Shown: in pieces, positions 1 to 5,436 of the stretch
Layout: each line of letters opens with the position of its first letter
How positions within the stretch are numbered: position 1 is the first letter of the stretch
Source of the DNA: Ignavibacteriaceae bacterium
Lineage (GTDB): Bacteria; Bacteroidota; Ignavibacteria; Ignavibacteriales; Ignavibacteriaceae
NCBI GenBank assembly: GCA_031292465.1
Contig: JARLHB010000560.1
Span: forward strand, 1-6,376
Length of the DNA: 6,376 nt
Direction of reading: 5' to 3'
Position numbers and translations under genes: made by a program
Notes under the pieces: model-generated
Seen by the model: only the letters and a program-made list of their open reading frames with translations
Databases searched by the model: none
What the model was told of the DNA's origin: nothing

Positions 1-87
1 CAACGGTCACATTCATCATTAGGTTATCTAAGTCCGGTTGAGTATAGGATAAAAATGAAGGAAGAATTTAATTCAAGAGTTGCTTAA
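1..87 (+). CDS. IS3-family transposase (OrfB), C-terminal end only
   Basis: Frame 1 is open from the window edge to a TAA at 85-87 and encodes 28 residues. The segment QRSHSSLGYLSPVEY (residues 1-15) matches the classic C-terminal signature of IS3-family DDE transposases, usually written R-x-H-S-S-L-G-Y-x-(S/T)-P. This stretch lies just after the catalytic glutamate of the rve/DDE core in that family, and the core itself is outside the window. The stop codon lies 30 bases before a sequence that looks like the right end of the element, the normal arrangement for IS3 elements. The family call is secure from the motif. The subgroup, and whether the full copy is intact, cannot be judged here. Confidence 0.88.
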   Translation, partial: QRSHSSLGYLSPVEYRIKMKEEFNSRVA

Positions 88-117
88 CTTTGTGTATACT
101 TAGAAGGGTACAGTTCA
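1..117 (+). mobile_element. Right end of an IS3-family insertion sequence
   Basis: The transposase tail ends at 87. About 20 bases later comes GGGTACAGTTCA (106-117), ending in CA. Its reverse complement, TGAACTGTACCC, has the TG start and C-rich tail typical of IS3-family terminal inverted repeats. I therefore place the element boundary at 117. Beyond it the same reading frame continues as apparently unrelated coding sequence, as expected if the element landed inside a gene. The left end and the target duplication lie outside the window, so the exact boundary is inferred to within a few bases. Confidence 0.7.
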
Positions 118-564
118 CTCCAACGTTATATAGCAGTAAGAGGTCTTAGATTAACACAGCTTAATAATGATGATTCAAAAGCTTTATATAATTTGGGAAG
201 TTCATTAGGTTTCAACCTTTTTGATGGTAATGAAATTGTATACTTCGGAATGTTTGATTTAGAAAATGCAAAAGAAATCGTATTTCGTATGAAGTTATTA
301 CTGCAAAATTTATCTCAAGCACATGACATGGTAGAAACAGTAACCTCTAAAAATATTTCACCTGATATGCTTGATAAAATTAGGGAGTTATGGAAAAGGA
401 TAAAAGTAGAAGCCTTAATTAATGATGAACTTGATAAAGGTTTAATCATAGATAAAATATCTAAATTAACTCAAAATCTTACTATAATTCCTTGGAATAT
501 TTTAAATTCATCCGATCTAAAAGACAAAGTGAAATTAGAATACGATTCAATAGGCGATATTTAG
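118..564 (+). pseudogene. 5'-truncated unknown gene disrupted by the IS element
   Basis: Frame 1 is open from the IS boundary to TAG at 562-564, giving about 148 codons. The sequence reads like a real protein before any start codon (LQRYIAVRGLRLTQLNNDD at about 121-174), so the coding region originally began further upstream and was cut by the insertion. The fragment is soluble and rich in charged residues, with a helical look between LENAKEIVFRMKLLLQNL and LWKRIKVEAL. It has no signal peptide, membrane segment or motif that I recognise. A shorter reading from TTG at 193 (123 codons) is possible but has no convincing ribosome binding site. The DNA is more AT-rich than the housekeeping genes to its right, consistent with an accessory gene. 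Function is unknown. Confidence 0.6.
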
Positions 565-610
565 AAATTAAATTAATTTTTAATGTTTTATCTTAAAATA
601 ATAATTTTAC

Positions 611-1288
611 TTAAACTTCTATCTCTTCCCCATACTGCATAACCTTGCACTTTTTACCTAATGCTTCCAGTTTTTGTTTAAAAACATTCGGGTCTGCTTT
701 AATTACAGGAAATGTATTGTAATGCATTGGCACAGCTACTGCAGGATTTACGTACTCAACTGCTTTCACGGCATCATATATATCCATTGTATAATTATCT
801 CCAATGGGTAGGAGCATATAGTCTATTTTATACCTCTCACCTATCAGTTTCATATCATAAAACAACCCTGTATCCCCGGCGTGATAAATGTTTTTACCGC
901 CGGAAGAGATAATAATTCCTGCCGGCTCGCCGGCATACTCGCCATCCGGTGTTTTTGAGCCGTGATGCGCAATAGTAAACTTTACGCGCCCGAAATCAAA
1001 TCCGTAACTGCCGCCAATATGCATGTTGTGCACATTAAGTCCCTTTGCCTCAAGGTAATTGGCAAGCTCATCAACACATATTGCCGTGGAGCTGCACCTC
1101 TTCGCTATCTTAACAGTATCGCCAAGATGGTCGCCGTGGGCATGGCTTAAAATTATATAATCAGCTTTTACACTGTCTGATTTAACAGGAGATGTGGGAT
1201 TATTATCTAAGAACGGGTCAATCAGAATTACTTTGCCGTTATCCGTAGTCATCTGAAATGCCGAATGTGAAAAATATCTTAATTTCAT
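611..1288 (-). CDS. UPF0173 family metal-dependent hydrolase (metallo-beta-lactamase fold)
   Basis: This 225-residue protein has the full length of the UPF0173 / YtkL-like family, a compact metallo-beta-lactamase-fold group with unproven substrates. Visible metal-binding elements are HAHGDH at residues 49-54 (H49, H51, D53, H54), the histidine pair at 108-109, HAGDT at 136-140 (D139 the likely bridging ligand) and PMHYNTFP at 187-194 (H189). The N-terminal start (MKLRYFSHSAF) also fits the family. There is no signal peptide, so it is probably cytoplasmic. The ATG start is well supported by AGAGGAG five bases upstream. It is the last gene of the leftward cluster, 14 bases after the CHAD gene and convergent with the IS-disrupted gene. 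The fold and probable metal dependence are firm. The reaction is unknown. Confidence 0.93.
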   Translation of the reverse strand: MKLRYFSHSAFQMTTDNGKVILIDPFLDNNPTSPVKSDSVKADYIILSHAHGDHLGDTVKIAKRCSSTAICVDELANYLEAKGLNVHNMHIGGSYGFDFGRVKFTIAHHGSKTPDGEYAGEPAGIIISSGGKNIYHAGDTGLFYDMKLIGERYKIDYMLLPIGDNYTMDIYDAVKAVEYVNPAVAVPMHYNTFPVIKADPNVFKQKLEALGKKCKVMQYGEEIEV

Positions 1289-1293
1289 ATTTG

Positions 1294-1300
1294 CTCCTCT
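1294..1300 (-). promoter_or_regulatory. Strong Shine-Dalgarno site of the UPF0173 gene
   Basis: On the minus strand AGAGGAG lies five bases before the ATG at 1288-1286. It is the best ribosome binding site in the window and fixes this start. It sits entirely in the 14-base gap after the CHAD stop, consistent with both genes being read from one transcript. Confidence 0.8.
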
Positions 1301-1302
1301 AA

Positions 1303-1758
1303 TTATAAAATCATTTTATTAAAATCTTTTAACTCGCTGCCGTGTGTAAACTTCATAAGTTCCAGCGTAAGCTCATCTTTTAATTTTCTGTTCTTCTCTT
1401 CCACTTCACCAAGAAAAGAATCAACATCCTTTCCTCCGCTGGAAAAGCTTTTTACATTATCAGCCAGAACGTCAAGGTCTCTTTTAGTTCCTGTCATATC
1501 CTGAAGTTTTGCAACTTCCTGATAAAAAGCTATAAATATCTCCTTATCAAAGCAGGAAATAAATATCTCCATATTGTATCTTAATCGCCTTAGCGCAATT
1601 CTTATCTGATGAAGATTTTCAGAAGTTTCTTCATTTAAGAATTTCTTAATTGTATTTGTTAAGCTTTTCAGCCTCCGCTGCAAAATTATTTTTGCTGACG
1701 TTTTAAAAGATTTACCCGCTGATAAACCCTTTATTTCCCATTTGTATTTTTTAGTCAT
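1303..1758 (-). CDS. Short CHAD-domain protein (putative polyphosphate binding)
   Basis: This basic, helix-rich protein of 151 residues carries the N-terminal half of the CHAD signature: HQIRIALRRLR at 50-60, followed by the RDLDVL element at 93-98. CHAD domains form helical bundles with a conserved basic surface; family members bind inorganic polyphosphate, and many sit with CYTH phosphohydrolases. No CYTH domain or polyphosphate kinase is visible here. Typical CHAD domains run to 200 residues or more with a second helical half, so this copy is short. There is no room downstream for a frameshifted remainder, since the UPF0173 start is 15 bases after the stop. The ATG lies 11 bases beyond the palindromic repeat, and the nearest purine-rich site (GAGG, 13 bases upstream) is inside that repeat. 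Polyphosphate binding is an inference from the family. Confidence 0.8.
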   Translation of the reverse strand: MTKKYKWEIKGLSAGKSFKTSAKIILQRRLKSLTNTIKKFLNEETSENLHQIRIALRRLRYNMEIFISCFDKEIFIAFYQEVAKLQDMTGTKRDLDVLADNVKSFSSGGKDVDSFLGEVEEKNRKLKDELTLELMKFTHGSELKDFNKMIL

Positions 1759-1769
1759 ATAATTAAGGC

Positions 1770-1828
1770 AACCTCACCCCCAGCCCCTCTCCTTAAAAAG
1801 GAGAGGGTGGCTTTAGCCGGGTGAGGTT
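1770..1828. repeat. Nested palindromic intergenic repeat (REP/MITE-like)
   Basis: Perfect 10-base outer arms AACCTCACCC (1770-1779) and GGGTGAGGTT (1819-1828) enclose a perfect inner hairpin, CCCTCTCCTT (1785-1794) with AAGGAGAGGG (1798-1807) and a 3-base loop. The right shoulder holds a small third hairpin, GGCT-TT-AGCC (1811-1820). The GC-rich arms stand out from the AT-rich surroundings. The CCTCACCCCCAGCCCCTCTCC wording resembles a dispersed intergenic palindrome I recall from several bacterial phyla. It starts three bases beyond the glycosyltransferase stop and ends 11 bases before the CHAD start. Neither strand has a T tract directly after the hairpin, so it is not a canonical terminator, although it may stabilise the upstream mRNA end. 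Confidence 0.85.
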
Positions 1829-1831
1829 AAT

Positions 1832-2500
1832 TTATTTTAATAATACTTTTATAAACCCTGCAATTGCCTGTAAAGACCGCATCTTGCTGTTTTCACCCGC
1901 ATAAATAGTAGGTATAGGAACGAAATTTATTTTATAATTTTTTTCCGCTGCATTAACCAGCATTTCGCTCTCCGCTTCAAACCCGGCATAAGATGGAAGA
2001 ATATCATTCAATATTCTTGTTTTATAAGCCCTGTAACCGGACTGCGTGTCTAACAGCTTTTGTTTTGTTTTTATACTCAGGAGAAAAGAAGTCAACTTAT
2101 TACTTATAACTCTTTGAAACGGCATTTTTTTCAAATTATTCAGCCGGTTGCCAACAACAACATCATAATTTTTAAGGCCTGAAATTAACTCCGGGATTTT
2201 TTCCGGCATGTGCTGAAGGTCAGCATCTAACGTAATTGTAATATCCGAAACACGTTTTATGCTTTCTTCAAACCCCTTTTTTAAAGCATATCCTTTTCCG
2301 CGATTTTGCGGATATGAAAGCAGAATCACTTTTTCATTTTTGGGTATTTCATCATGCGGGTTGTCTGTTGAGCCATCATTTACGGCAATAACGAAATCAA
2401 CAAATGGAAGCGTGCGGGTAATAATTTCCTTTAAGGTACGCTTTTCATTAAAAAAAGGAATAACCGCACAAATTTTATTTTTCTCTGAAGTATTGTTCAA
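1832..2500 (-). CDS. Family 2 glycosyltransferase (DPM1/GtrB-like, no membrane tail)
   Basis: A 222-residue GT-A fold enzyme with the expected order of motifs: nucleotide-binding IPFFNE (14-19) and NDGSTD (41-46), NRGKGYALKKG (66-76), the metal-binding DADLQH (92-97), VGNR (116-119) and the acceptor-side DTQSGYRAY (151-159). This pattern is closest to polyprenyl-phosphate sugar transferases of the DPM1/GtrB type, but there is no C-terminal transmembrane segment, so the enzyme is probably peripheral at the inner membrane. Donor sugar and acceptor cannot be read from sequence. The start is TTG at 2500-2498. An in-frame TAA sits immediately upstream, no ATG precedes the first motif, and AAAGG lies five bases before the TTG. 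The first eight codons overlap the end of cdaA by 26 bases, indicating translational coupling. Family is certain, role is not. Confidence 0.93.
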   Translation of the reverse strand: MNNTSEKNKICAVIPFFNEKRTLKEIITRTLPFVDFVIAVNDGSTDNPHDEIPKNEKVILLSYPQNRGKGYALKKGFEESIKRVSDITITLDADLQHMPEKIPELISGLKNYDVVVGNRLNNLKKMPFQRVISNKLTSFLLSIKTKQKLLDTQSGYRAYKTRILNDILPSYAGFEAESEMLVNAAEKNYKINFVPIPTIYAGENSKMRSLQAIAGFIKVLLK

Positions 2501-3293
2501 TTAAACCTTTCAGGCCTTTATCCGAAGGGCTTTTGAAAGTCCATGCTAATTTTTTTCTTAGCATTTCTTTAGAAAGGCCTCTTGTCATACGGCCGTTTTC
2601 CGCAATGGAGATACCGCCAGTTTCTTCTGAAACTATAACGCTTATAACATCCGCCTGCTCGGAAATGCCAAGCCCTGCCCTGTGCCTCATGCCAAGGTGT
2701 TCGCCATTTACTATAGTAGTTAAAGAAAGAGGCAGAGTGCATCCGGCAGCTTCGATTAAATCATTTTTAACAATTACTGCTCCGTCATGCAGCGGAGAGC
2801 GCGGGAAAAATATTGTACCGAGCAAAGGGACACTGATTTTTGCATTTATAACTTCGCCCGTTTCCGTAAATCCCCTTACGCCTGTGGATTTAATAACAAC
2901 CTTTAATGCGCCGTGCTGCATTTGAGAAAGCTCAAACGCAGCGTCTGCAATAACCTGCGGGGTTTGGGGTGATTCCGATTTTACAAACAGCCTGAAGAAC
3001 GGATTACGCGCAACAATTACCAATATACGCCTTATCTCCGGCTGAAAAAGGATTACAAATGCAATTACCCATATATCTGTTACTAATTTTAACAGCCAGC
3101 TTAATTCCTTAAAATTTGCCGCCTGCGCTGCAAATGATAAAAGCAGTATAATCATTAAACCAATAAATATCTGGGATGCAATTGTTCCTTTAAGAAACTT
3201 GTAAAGTTCATAAATTATAAACGAAACAATTACTATATCCAGCAGGTCTGTAAATGTTACAGTTAAAAAGCCTATTTTAAATAAATCAAACAT
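2475..3293 (-). CDS. cdaA: Membrane diadenylate cyclase (c-di-AMP synthase, CdaA/DacA type)
   Basis: This 272-residue protein condenses two ATP into the second messenger c-di-AMP at the inner membrane. It has three hydrophobic segments at about 14-34, 41-59 and 72-84, then the DAC domain from about 100. Diagnostic elements are PLHDGAVIV (167-175, with the catalytic DGA at 170-172), LGMRHRAGLGISE (200-212, RHR at 203-205) and VSEETGGISIAENG (221-234). These are the conserved ATP and metal-contacting blocks, so activity is expected. The beta strand usually written GALIVIER reads GALKVVIK here (128-135), a variation outside the known catalytic triplets. It begins 12 bases after folP; the leader is A-rich with no clear Shine-Dalgarno. 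It lacks the cdaR-glmM neighbours typical of Bacillota and instead follows folP, as in Bacteroidota. Confidence 0.96.
   Translation of the reverse strand: MFDLFKIGFLTVTFTDLLDIVIVSFIIYELYKFLKGTIASQIFIGLMIILLLSFAAQAANFKELSWLLKLVTDIWVIAFVILFQPEIRRILVIVARNPFFRLFVKSESPQTPQVIADAAFELSQMQHGALKVVIKSTGVRGFTETGEVINAKISVPLLGTIFFPRSPLHDGAVIVKNDLIEAAGCTLPLSLTTIVNGEHLGMRHRAGLGISEQADVISVIVSEETGGISIAENGRMTRGLSKEMLRKKLAWTFKSPSDKGLKGLIEQYFREK
2506..2510 (-). promoter_or_regulatory. Ribosome binding site fixing the TTG start of the glycosyltransferase
   Basis: AAAGG on the minus strand is followed by TTTAA and then TTG (2500-2498). The codon directly before the TTG, in frame, is TAA (2503-2501), so translation cannot begin further upstream. 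The site lies inside the last codons of cdaA. Confidence 0.6.
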
Positions 3294-3305
3294 CTTTAAT
3301 ATTTT

Positions 3306-4460
3306 TTACAAATGGTTTAACAATTTACAAATTTGGGAGCCGTATTTCACATTGTGAGTCCTTATTATTTTTGCACCGTTTTTAACGGCTATTGCTTCAA
3401 CTGCTGCTGTGGCAGTATCGCGTTCCGTTACCTCAAGATTAAGTGTTTTGCCTATAAATGTTTTTCTTGAAACTCCTATTAATATCGGGCTTCCAAGGCT
3501 CTTAAAATCTTCAAGCCTCTTTAATATTTTAAAATTATCATCAACACTTTTGCCAAAACCTACGCCGGGGTCTATAATAGTTTCCTTAATACCATATTTA
3601 TTAAGGATCAAAAGCTTTTCATAAAGGAAATCATAAATCTCTTTTATAAGATTTTCATACTTCGGATTATTCTGCATATTTCCTGGAGTGCCCTGCATAT
3701 GCATCAAAACATACCCGGCATCAAATTTCTTTACAGCCTCAATAATTTGCGGATCAAAATTAAAAGCGCTGATGTCGTTTATTATTTTAGCGCCATGCGA
3801 GAGTGTACATTCAGCAACTTTGCTTTTTGTCGTATCAACAGATATAATAGTATCCGGTTTTTCTGTAAGAATACCATCTATAACCGGAATTAATCTTCTT
3901 ATTTCTTCTTCAGCCGCAACGCTTTCAGAACCGGGCCTTGTTGATTCAGCGCCAATATCGATAATATCGGCTCCGTCGGCAATCATTTCCAATGCATGAG
4001 CTACTGCATTGTTTGTGTTTATATATTTACCGCCGTCTGAAAATGAATCCGGAGTAACATTTAGAATTCCCATTATATATGATTTATCAAATGAAAAGGC
4101 CTTATTGCCGAAATTATAGGTCTTTGTATCATACTCTTCATAATTTTTAATAAAGCTGTTTATTTTGTACCCCAGGTCGTCGGCGCCGTTTGTCAGAACT
4201 TTACGGGCTGTTTCTTTAAGGCTGCGCAATGTGCCGTGAATGAAAATATTGCATAAATTTTTTTCTGAATTATCAGATTTATAACATATCTCATTACTAT
4301 TCAGGACAATTGTCTGCAAATTCCTTGCATGTTCATCATCAAGGCTTCTTATTTCCAGTCCGAAAAGCCCCGGCAGATAAATATCCCTGTATATTTTATA
4401 TTCATTGCTGAATTGTTTGAAAACATCATTCAGTGAAAGATTTATTATCTGAATTTCCAA
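3306..4460 (-). CDS. folP: Dihydropteroate synthase with an extra N-terminal domain
   Basis: The enzyme joins 6-hydroxymethyl-dihydropterin pyrophosphate to p-aminobenzoate in folate synthesis and is the sulfonamide target. Residues 128-384 form the complete TIM barrel: MGILNVTPDSFSDGG (130-144), DIGAESTRPG (168-177), SVDTTK (207-212), INDIS (227-231), LMHMQGTP (252-259), DPGVGFGKS (297-305), GVSRKTFIG (329-337) and RTHNV (367-371). At 384 residues it is about 100 longer than the common form. Residues 1 to about 120 are an additional domain, with ARNLQTIVLNSNEICY (45-60) and IFIHGTLRSLKETARKVL (72-89), which resembles extensions I recall in some clostridial-type DHPS proteins. The start is TTG at 4460-4458 after GGTGAG; an in-frame TAG at 4481-4479 rules out a longer protein. 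It is probably the first gene of folP-cdaA-glycosyltransferase. Confidence 0.96.
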   Translation of the reverse strand: MEIQIINLSLNDVFKQFSNEYKIYRDIYLPGLFGLEIRSLDDEHARNLQTIVLNSNEICYKSDNSEKNLCNIFIHGTLRSLKETARKVLTNGADDLGYKINSFIKNYEEYDTKTYNFGNKAFSFDKSYIMGILNVTPDSFSDGGKYINTNNAVAHALEMIADGADIIDIGAESTRPGSESVAAEEEIRRLIPVIDGILTEKPDTIISVDTTKSKVAECTLSHGAKIINDISAFNFDPQIIEAVKKFDAGYVLMHMQGTPGNMQNNPKYENLIKEIYDFLYEKLLILNKYGIKETIIDPGVGFGKSVDDNFKILKRLEDFKSLGSPILIGVSRKTFIGKTLNLEVTERDTATAAVEAIAVKNGAKIIRTHNVKYGSQICKLLNHL

Positions 4461-4660
4461 AATCTCACCAGTATAAAACTAATTATTTTAGCTTCCGGCC
4501 GCCGGCGAAGTTATTTTTACGCCGTCTATTTATAATTCATACAACCGGTAATTTAAAATATGAAAAAAGTGTTTTATAAACTTAAGACTTTTCAGTAAAA
4601 GTTGTTATGTATTGAAAAATAGAATTTTTTGAAGGAATTAATATTAAATCACTATTTAGA
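4461..4660. other. Non-coding leader upstream of folP with small hairpins
   Basis: Together with the MITE-like element to its right, this stretch makes a gap of about 320 bases without a gene. It contains a short GC-rich cluster, CCGG-CCG-CCGG (4495-4505), and an overlapping stem CGGCG/CGCCG (4503-4507 with 4520-4524), both close to the folP start. It also has an A/T hairpin ACTTTT-CAGT-AAAAGT (4587-4602) and the palindrome TTAATATTAA (4638-4647). Promoter activity for the folP cluster would be expected here, but I find no convincing sigma-70 or Bacteroidota-type (TAnnTTTG) promoter on the minus strand. No riboswitch fold was recognised and no ORF looks coding. Confidence 0.5.
4464..4469 (-). 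promoter_or_regulatory. Ribosome binding site fixing the TTG start of folP
   Basis: GGTGAG on the minus strand lies three bases before TTG (4460-4458). Reading upstream in frame, no start codon occurs before a TAG at 4481-4479, so TTG is the only start that keeps the N-terminal domain whole. The site is imperfect and its spacing is short. Confidence 0.45.
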
Positions 4661-4785
4661 AACTGAAATTGCTCGAAAATGTAACGCGAAACGCTGTTTC
4701 GCAAATTTACACATAATATTAGCGCAATAAGAAAAGCGATTCAGCGAATCGCTGTACAAAAACATTCTTTTGCGTAATTTCAGTT
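4661..4785. repeat. MITE-like palindromic element with internal hairpins
   Basis: Perfect 10-base terminal arms AACTGAAATT (4661-4670) and AATTTCAGTT (4776-4785) bound about 125 bases. Inside the arms, similarity continues loosely to an AATGT on each side. Two strong internal hairpins follow: GCGAAAC-GCT-GTTTCGC (4686-4702), flanked by TGTAA/TTACA (4680-4684, 4707-4711), and AGCGATTC-AGC-GAATCGCT (4735-4753). There is no coding potential, which suits a non-autonomous element mobilised in trans. The right arm covers the TGA stop of rpe (4782-4780) and the codon before it. No clear target duplication is seen at the ends. Element identity is an inference; the inverted repeats are directly visible. 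Confidence 0.7.
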
Positions 4786-5436
4786 AGTAATCAAATTCTT
4801 CAATTCGGCAGTGGCTGCTGAAATGTTATCGGCTTTAAATATTGATGATCCGGCAACAAATACATCGCATCCGGCATCCAGAATGGATGAAGCAGTGTGC
4901 TTATCTACACCACCGTCCACCTCAATTAAAAAGTGCGCGTTAAGCTTATCCCTAAGCTGAACGGCCTCCCTGATTTTTTTAAGAGAATTGCCTATAAATT
5001 TCTGCCCCCCAAAACCCGGATTAACCGACATAACAAGTACGAGGTCTATATATTCAGCTATATCTTTGAGTAAATCCACCGGTGTTGCCGGATTTATTGC
5101 CACACCTGCTTTAGCACCAAGTTCTTTTATCTTTGTTACAGTACGGTTTAAGTGAATAACCTCTTCCTGATGTACAGTAACGTAGTTAGCGCCTGCATTT
5201 ATAAAGTCTTCCAGGTAGTTATCCGGTTTCTCAATCATAAGATGCACATCAACAGGCAGCTTTGTGGAACGTTTAGCAGCATTTACAAGTATAGGCCCAA
5301 AAGTAATATTTGGTACAAAGTGGCCGTCCATTATATCACAGTGAATCCAGTCTGCTCCGTTAAGTTCAACTAACTTTATTTGCTGTGCCAGGTTAGTAAA
5401 ATCAGCCGATAATATTGATGGTGCTAAAATTGTCAT
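4780..5436 (-). CDS. rpe: Ribulose-phosphate 3-epimerase
   Basis: This cytoplasmic TIM-barrel enzyme interconverts ribulose 5-phosphate and xylulose 5-phosphate in the pentose phosphate pathway. The 218 residues match the usual family length. Visible signatures are APSILSADF (5-13), HCDIMDGHFVPN (32-43), VDVHLMIEKP (62-71), MSVNPGFGGQKF (136-147), EVDGG (172-176) and VAGSSIF (194-200). The four metal and catalytic positions H32, D34, H65 and D174 are all present, so it should be active. The ATG overlaps the TAA of the PASTA gene as TAATG, and AAGGA six bases before the overlap (5447-5443) lies within the upstream gene, so the two are very likely co-translated. The C-terminus is at normal length even though the stop codon lies in the arm of the downstream palindromic element. 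Confidence 0.97.
   Translation of the reverse strand: MTILAPSILSADFTNLAQQIKLVELNGADWIHCDIMDGHFVPNITFGPILVNAAKRSTKLPVDVHLMIEKPDNYLEDFINAGANYVTVHQEEVIHLNRTVTKIKELGAKAGVAINPATPVDLLKDIAEYIDLVLVMSVNPGFGGQKFIGNSLKKIREAVQLRDKLNAHFLIEVDGGVDKHTASSILDAGCDVFVAGSSIFKADNISAATAELKNLITN

Noticed and set aside
186..195. TATAAT-like box before TTG at 193 as a promoter and start for the plus-strand fragment
   Set aside because: The protein-like frame continues upstream to the IS boundary, the box is too close to the TTG to serve it, and such sequences are frequent in AT-rich DNA.
594..609. Perfect hairpin TAAAAT-AATA-ATTTTA directly after the UPF0173 stop, as a terminator
   Set aside because: It consists only of A and T, is thermodynamically weak, and has no proper T tract. 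Such structures arise readily by chance in AT-rich spacers.
1785..1807. Inner GC-rich hairpin as a canonical intrinsic terminator of the glycosyltransferase
   Set aside because: The stem is strong, but no run of T follows it on the minus strand, and it is part of a larger palindromic repeat that explains it better.
2475..2500. Overlap of cdaA and the glycosyltransferase as a frameshifted fusion gene
   Set aside because: Both proteins have complete, family-typical ends, and the TTG has its own AAAGG site. This is ordinary coupling of two separate genes.
3688..3999. Plus-strand open frame of 103 codons inside folP
   Set aside because: It lies fully antisense to conserved dihydropteroate synthase motifs, has no recognisable domain, and is an expected shadow of the real gene. 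The same applies to the other plus-strand frames right of 611.
4461..4660. Riboswitch (tetrahydrofolate or c-di-AMP type) in the folP leader
   Set aside because: I saw only small isolated hairpins and none of the conserved core sequences of those classes. A covariance-model scan would be needed to reopen this.
4661..4785. CRISPR array or tRNA-like RNA in the hairpin-rich gap after rpe
   Set aside because: There are no regularly spaced direct repeats and no cloverleaf with T-loop consensus. The symmetry is inverted, as in a palindromic element.
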